A DNA stretch of 64,000 bases from Actinomadura sp. NAK00032. Lineage in GTDB: Bacteria; Actinomycetota; Actinomycetes; Streptosporangiales; Streptosporangiaceae. The translations under genes were made by a program, and so were the position numbers. The DNA lies in contig NZ_CP054932.1 in NCBI RefSeq assembly GCF_013364275.1, forward strand, positions 5,766,001-5,830,000. Reading direction: 5' to 3'. Below the pieces are notes generated by a model. It made no database searches. It had not been told where the DNA came from and saw nothing but the letters and a program-made list of their open reading frames with translations. This document shows, piece by piece, positions 60,653 to 64,000 of the stretch. Positions within the stretch are counted from its first letter, which is position 1. The number at the start of each line of letters is the position of its first letter.

Positions 60653-62008
60653 TTACGCTCCGTGACGTTCCGTGGCGGTCGGCGGGGTCGCGGTGCGGAG
60701 GGCGCGGGGGTCGAGCTGCGCCAGGACGCTGGCCGCGGCGAGGACGGCGGCGGCGCCGAGCGCGGCGCGCATCCCGGGGACGCCGTAGCCGGTGAGCGAC
60801 CAGGTCGCGGTGGCCAGCGCCGGGCCCAGCGCGACGCCGATCTGCCGGGCCAGGCTGGTGGTGGCGCCGGTGGTGGCGAGCAGGTCGCGCGGCGCCCGCG
60901 CCATCGCGAGGGCCTGGTTGGGGCCGGCGAACAGCCCGGCCCCGGCGCCCGCCACGGCCAGCCGCCAGGCCAGGTCGGCGGGCCCCCAGCCGGCGCCGAT
61001 CGGGAGCAGCAGGACGAGCCCGGCGGTGACGGCGGCGGCGCCCGCGAGCGCGACGGCGCGGGCGCCGGCCCGGTCGGCGAGCGCGCCGGCCGCCGGGCCG
61101 GTGGCCAGCACCGCCGCCGGGAAGGCGAGCATCGTCAGGCCGATCTCGGCGGGCGAGGCCGTCCCGGACCGCTGCAGGTGGAACGGGATGAGGAACTGCA
61201 CGCTCATGACGGCGGCCATCTCCGCCGCCAGCGCCAGGTGCGGGCCCGCCATCCCGGGCGATCCGACCAGCGCGCGTACCGGGCGGCTGTCGGGGAGCCG
61301 CCGCCAGGCCAGCGCGAACGGCACGGCGGCGGGGGCCAGCGCCAGCCAGGCCGGGCCGTGCCCGGCGCTCAGCGACAGCGCGAGCAGCAGGGTGGCCGCC
61401 GCACCGCCGAGCAGGGCCGTCTCGGCGAGCCGGGCCCTGCCGGGCGGGCGCGGCCGCGCGCCCGCGGCCAGCGCGGGACGGCCCGCGGCGATGACCAGCA
61501 GGCTCACCGGCACGTTCAGGAAGAAGATCCAGGACCAGCCGAGCCGCTCGATGACCAGGCCGCCCACGGCGGGCCCGGTGACGCCGCCGAGCGGGCCGAG
61601 CGTCATCACGACCGCCATCGCCCGGCCGCGCATCTCCGGCCGGACCGCGACCGTCGTGAGCACCGGGACGAGCGCGAGCAGCAGGGCCGCGAACGCGCCC
61701 TGGAGCACCCGGGCGCCGATCAGCCAGCCGATGCCGGGCGCGAGGCCGACGGCCGCGCTCGCGGCGCCGAACCCGGCGACCGAGAACGTGAGCGCGGCGC
61801 GGTGCCCGACCTGGTCGAGCCAGCGCCCGCCGGGCAGCGTCAGGGCGATCAGCGGCAGCACGTAGCCCAGCACGACCCATTCGGCCACGCTCGGCCCGGT
61901 GCCGAACTCGTGCTCGATGGTCGGAAGCACGACGTTGACCACGGTCACGTCGAGCTGGGCCATGAAGACCGCGATCCCGGCCGCCGCCACCAGCCGCCAG
62001 CGGTTCAT
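60653..62008 (-). CDS. DHA2-type MFS transporter
   Basis: This 451-residue exporter belongs to the DHA2 group: helix 1 FMAQLDVTVVNVVLPTI, loop GGRWLDQVGHRAALT, antiporter region GPAVGGLVIERLGWSWIFFLNVPVS. It is divergent from a TetR gene across a long imperfect palindrome, the common exporter/repressor arrangement. The substrate is unknown. ATG 62008 has a G-run site (GGGGGGG). It is related in layout to the MFS protein at 39980. Confidence 0.9.
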   Translation of the reverse strand: MNRWRLVAAAGIAVFMAQLDVTVVNVVLPTIEHEFGTGPSVAEWVVLGYVLPLIALTLPGGRWLDQVGHRAALTFSVAGFGAASAAVGLAPGIGWLIGARVLQGAFAALLLALVPVLTTVAVRPEMRGRAMAVVMTLGPLGGVTGPAVGGLVIERLGWSWIFFLNVPVSLLVIAAGRPALAAGARPRPPGRARLAETALLGGAAATLLLALSLSAGHGPAWLALAPAAVPFALAWRRLPDSRPVRALVGSPGMAGPHLALAAEMAAVMSVQFLIPFHLQRSGTASPAEIGLTMLAFPAAVLATGPAAGALADRAGARAVALAGAAAVTAGLVLLLPIGAGWGPADLAWRLAVAGAGAGLFAGPNQALAMARAPRDLLATTGATTSLARQIGVALGPALATATWSLTGYGVPGMRAALGAAAVLAAASVLAQLDPRALRTATPPTATERHGA

Positions 62009-62024
62009 GACGCACCCCCCCAAG

Positions 62025-62070
62025 AACTTGACATCGTGTCCACTTGCTAACATAGACACGGTGACAAGTT
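62025..62070. promoter_or_regulatory. Long TetR-type operator between MFS and TetR genes
   Basis: AACTTGACATCGTGTC (62025-62040) and GACACGGTGACAAGTT (62055-62070) are inverted repeats matching at 14 of 16 positions around a 14-bp centre. A -35-like TTGACA lies within the left arm (62028-62033). The region probably controls both divergent genes. Confidence 0.72.
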
Positions 62071-62113
62071 CGCGGCAAGTGCCGGCGCCGCGGCATCGGG
62101 ATGAGCGGAGACC

Positions 62114-62749
62114 ATGGCGAAGACGATCGAGGGGCCGCGGAACGCGCGCAGCCGGCGGACCCGCGAGGCCGCGCTGGCGGCGACCCGGGAGATCCTGGAG
62201 CGGGACGGCTTCGAGGCGCTCACGATGGCGGCGGTCGCCGAGCGCGCCGGGGTGTCGCGGCAGGGCCTCTACCTGCACTTCTCCTCACGCGGCGACCTCG
62301 TGACCGCGCTGTTCGGCTACATGGCCGAGCAGGAGGGCCTGCACGCCTCGCTCGCGCCGGTGCGGGAGGCGCCCGACGCGGTCTGCGCGCTGCGCGCCTG
62401 GGCCCGCCACCTGGCCTCCTACCACCCGCGCCTGATCGCCGTGGACCGCGCGATCGACCGCGTCCGGCACACCGACCCCGACGCCGCGCGGCACCGGGCG
62501 ACCGTCGACGAGAAGCAGCTCGGCACCTGCCGCCGCCTCGCCGAGCGTCTCGCCGCCGAGGGCCGCCTCGCCCCGCACTGGACGCCCGGGACGGCCGCCG
62601 ACATGCTCTGGGGCCTCATCGCCACGGACGTCTTCGAGCGGCTGCTCACCGGGCGCGAATGGACGCGCGAGGCCCTCGCGGACCACCTCGCCGCGATGTA
62701 CGAGGCGACGTTCGTGAGCGGGCCCGGCGGCCCCGCCGCCGGCGGCTAG
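62114..62749 (+). CDS. TetR-family regulator
   Basis: This 211-residue repressor has a helix-turn-helix at about 17-60, with ALTMAAVAERAGVSRQGLYLHFSSRGDLVTAL. The C-terminal half is helical with several Arg/His residues and no family-specific motif that I recognise. It faces the MFS exporter and likely represses it from the 16-bp-arm palindrome. ATG 62114 is used; the 3' end overlaps the converging reductase by 4 bp. Confidence 0.9.
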   Translation: MAKTIEGPRNARSRRTREAALAATREILERDGFEALTMAAVAERAGVSRQGLYLHFSSRGDLVTALFGYMAEQEGLHASLAPVREAPDAVCALRAWARHLASYHPRLIAVDRAIDRVRHTDPDAARHRATVDEKQLGTCRRLAERLAAEGRLAPHWTPGTAADMLWGLIATDVFERLLTGREWTREALADHLAAMYEATFVSGPGGPAAGG

Positions 62750-63576
62750 GCCGACTCGAAGGTCGCCGGGTCGGGGCCGACGCGGATGCCCTTGTCCAGC
62801 TCCCCGATCGCGCGCAGGTCGTCCGGGGTCAGCTCGAACCCGAACACGTCGATGTTCTCGGCGATCCGGGACGGCGTGACCGACTTCGGGATGACGATAT
62901 TGCCGATGTCCAGGTGCCAGCGCAGGACGACCTGCGCCGGGGTGCGCCCGTGGGCCTCGGCGATGCGGGCGAGCGCCGGGTCGTCCAGCAGGCCGTGGCC
63001 CTGCCCGAGCGGCGCCCACGCCTCGGTGCGGATGCCGTGGTCGCGGTGGAACGCGCGCAGCCCGTCCTGCTGGAAGTACGGGTGCAGCTCGATCTGGTTG
63101 ACCGCCGGGACGACGTCGGCCTCGCCGATGATCCGCCGCAGCGTCTCCACGGTGAAGTTGGACACCCCGATCGAGCGGACCCGCCCGTCCGCCTTGAGCT
63201 TCTCCAGCGCCCGCCAGGTCTCCAGGTAGAGGCCGCGGCCGGGCATGGGCCAGTGGATCAGGTAGAGGTCCAGCCGGTCCAGGCCGAGCCGGGACAGGCT
63301 CGCCTCGCAGGCGCGCAGGGCGTTGTCGTGGCCCTGCTCGCTGTTCCACAGCTTGGTCGTGACGAACAGCTCGTCGCGGGGCAGGCCCGAGGCGCGCAGC
63401 GCGCGCCCGACGCCCTCCTCGTTCTGGTAGGCGCTCGCCGTGTCGATGCTGCGGTAGCCGTTCTCCAGCGCGGTCGCGACCGCGCGCTCGGCTTCGTCGT
63501 CGCCGACCTGGAACACCCCGAAGCCGAGCCGCGGCATCGCGGCCCCGTCGATGAGGTCGACCTTCGGTACCGTCAC
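62746..63576 (-). CDS. Aldo/keto reductase
   Basis: This 276-residue NADPH-dependent oxidoreductase has the full catalytic tetrad D45, Y50 (DTASAY), K75 (TTKLW) and H108 (IHWP). The signatures GYRSIDTASAYQNEEGVGRAL, SIGVSNFTVETL and VIPKSVTPSRIAENIDVF match the AKR5-type (2,5-diketo-D-gluconate reductase-like) group common in actinobacteria. The substrate is unknown. GTG 63576 follows a GGGAGG run. A MarR gene lies upstream on the same strand. Confidence 0.92.
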   Translation of the reverse strand: MTVPKVDLIDGAAMPRLGFGVFQVGDDEAERAVATALENGYRSIDTASAYQNEEGVGRALRASGLPRDELFVTTKLWNSEQGHDNALRACEASLSRLGLDRLDLYLIHWPMPGRGLYLETWRALEKLKADGRVRSIGVSNFTVETLRRIIGEADVVPAVNQIELHPYFQQDGLRAFHRDHGIRTEAWAPLGQGHGLLDDPALARIAEAHGRTPAQVVLRWHLDIGNIVIPKSVTPSRIAENIDVFGFELTPDDLRAIGELDKGIRVGPDPATFESA

Positions 63577-63644
63577 GGTGACCGTCCCCCTCCCTGTTGG
63601 TGCGCTGCCGAGCCGATCCTGCCCGCGAGACCGGCCCCCGAACA

Positions 63645-64000
63645 TCACCCCCCGCCCTGCTCCCGCCAGGCGCTCTGGTCGCGGGCGATCCGCTGGAAGG
63701 CGTCCTTGAAGGCGGTGAACGCCGCGTCGCCGAGGGTGCGCCGGTGCCGGTCCTCGATGTCGGCGAGGATGGCGCGGGCCTTGGCGATCTCGTCGAGGCC
63801 GTGCTCGGTGGGGACGATCCGCTTCGCGCGCCGGTCGGCCGGGTCGGGTTCGCGGCGGACGTAGCCGAGCGCGGCCAGCTCGTCCACGATCGTGCCGACG
63901 ATCTGCTTGTGCTGGCCCGACCGGGCCGACAGCTCGGTGGCGCGCATGCCCTCGGCGTCGAGGAAGGCGAGCACGGTGCCGTGCCGGGGCCGGACGTCCG
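63645..64000 (-). CDS. MarR-family regulator, C-terminal part
   Basis: The gene runs off the window edge; the visible 117 residues start within DVRPRHGTVLAFLD. The winged helix is clear: MRATELSARSGQHKQIVGTIVDELAALGYVRREPDPADRRAKRIVPTEHG has the recognition helix and wing (read here as several short pieces). A C-terminal dimerisation helix follows. It is on the same strand as the aldo/keto reductase, 68 bp upstream, so it may regulate it. The N-terminus and ligand site are not in the window. Confidence 0.85.
   Translation of the reverse strand, partial: DVRPRHGTVLAFLDAEGMRATELSARSGQHKQIVGTIVDELAALGYVRREPDPADRRAKRIVPTEHGLDEIAKARAILADIEDRHRRTLGDAAFTAFKDAFQRIARDQSAWREQGGG

Noticed and set aside
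1..64000. Mobile elements, prophage, tRNA or rRNA genes
   Set aside because: I found no transposase, integrase, recombinase or phage structural protein, and no recognisable tRNA cloverleaf or rRNA segment by reading. A tRNA scan would be decisive.

Overview
The window is very GC-rich actinobacterial chromosome, densely packed and almost free of long gaps (the largest is about 200 bp). The gene content suggests a filamentous actinomycete of the Streptosporangiales/Thermomonosporaceae type, with Actinomadura or a close relative most likely. Supporting signs are a WD40-linked Ser/Thr kinase, a kinase with a TolB-like propeller, CGNR and FUSC proteins, an ImuA/ImuB/DnaE2 cassette with an actinobacterial LexA box, GTG starts, ATGA/GTGA overlaps, and many probable leaderless genes (a TANNNT box 6-8 nt before the start codon). 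The genus is inferred from style and content, not from a marker gene.

Layout. 1-1731: end of a Zn/Mn-type ABC importer operon. 1929-3988: an MreB/Mbl-like protein and a metallo-beta-lactamase-fold hydrolase. 3972-6577 (minus): sugar-porter MFS gene and a FUSC membrane protein. 6638-16546 (minus): a five-gene, mostly overlapping operon of DUF4132, MoxR AAA+ ATPase, DUF5682, VWA and SWIM zinc-finger proteins. It has the same components and order as the uncharacterised E. coli yehI-yehL-yehM-yehP-yehQ cluster. Divergent from it, 16596-20965 (plus) carries a kinase-TPR-WD40 protein and a zinc-ribbon/TPR protein. After a small insertion (hydrolase/MarR pair and a cystathionine gamma-synthase/lyase family enzyme) come an unrecognised 416-residue protein and two more DUF4132 paralogues (24921-30460, minus). 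I regard this ~24 kb as the most interesting part of the window: a poorly described ATPase/VWA system with three DUF4132 subunits, one broken by a frameshift, plus an adjacent kinase signalling module.

30532-43106: a CoA-disulfide-reductase-like flavoprotein; an amidohydrolase and a glutamine-synthetase-like ligase arranged divergently (the two halves of fungal FluG); a small zinc ribbon and a CGNR protein around a striking nested palindrome; a second FUSC-type protein; a secreted LVIVD-repeat protein; a lone family-5 solute-binding protein; an MFS exporter with its TetR regulator; and a LacI regulator. 43276-50125: a TetR regulator with a metallo-hydrolase, RecD2 helicase, a secreted M28 (glutamate carboxypeptidase II-like) peptidase, and MtnA of methionine salvage.

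50224-55911: SOS mutagenesis cassette imuA-imuB-dnaE2 behind a perfect LexA box. 56036-64000: a transmembrane Ser/Thr kinase with an extracellular propeller, a Ppx/GppA phosphatase and a PH-like membrane protein transcribed divergently, ribokinase, a small orphan protein, an MFS exporter with its TetR regulator around a long operator, an aldo/keto reductase, and the C-terminal part of a MarR regulator. I saw no rRNA, tRNA, CRISPR array, transposase or phage gene.
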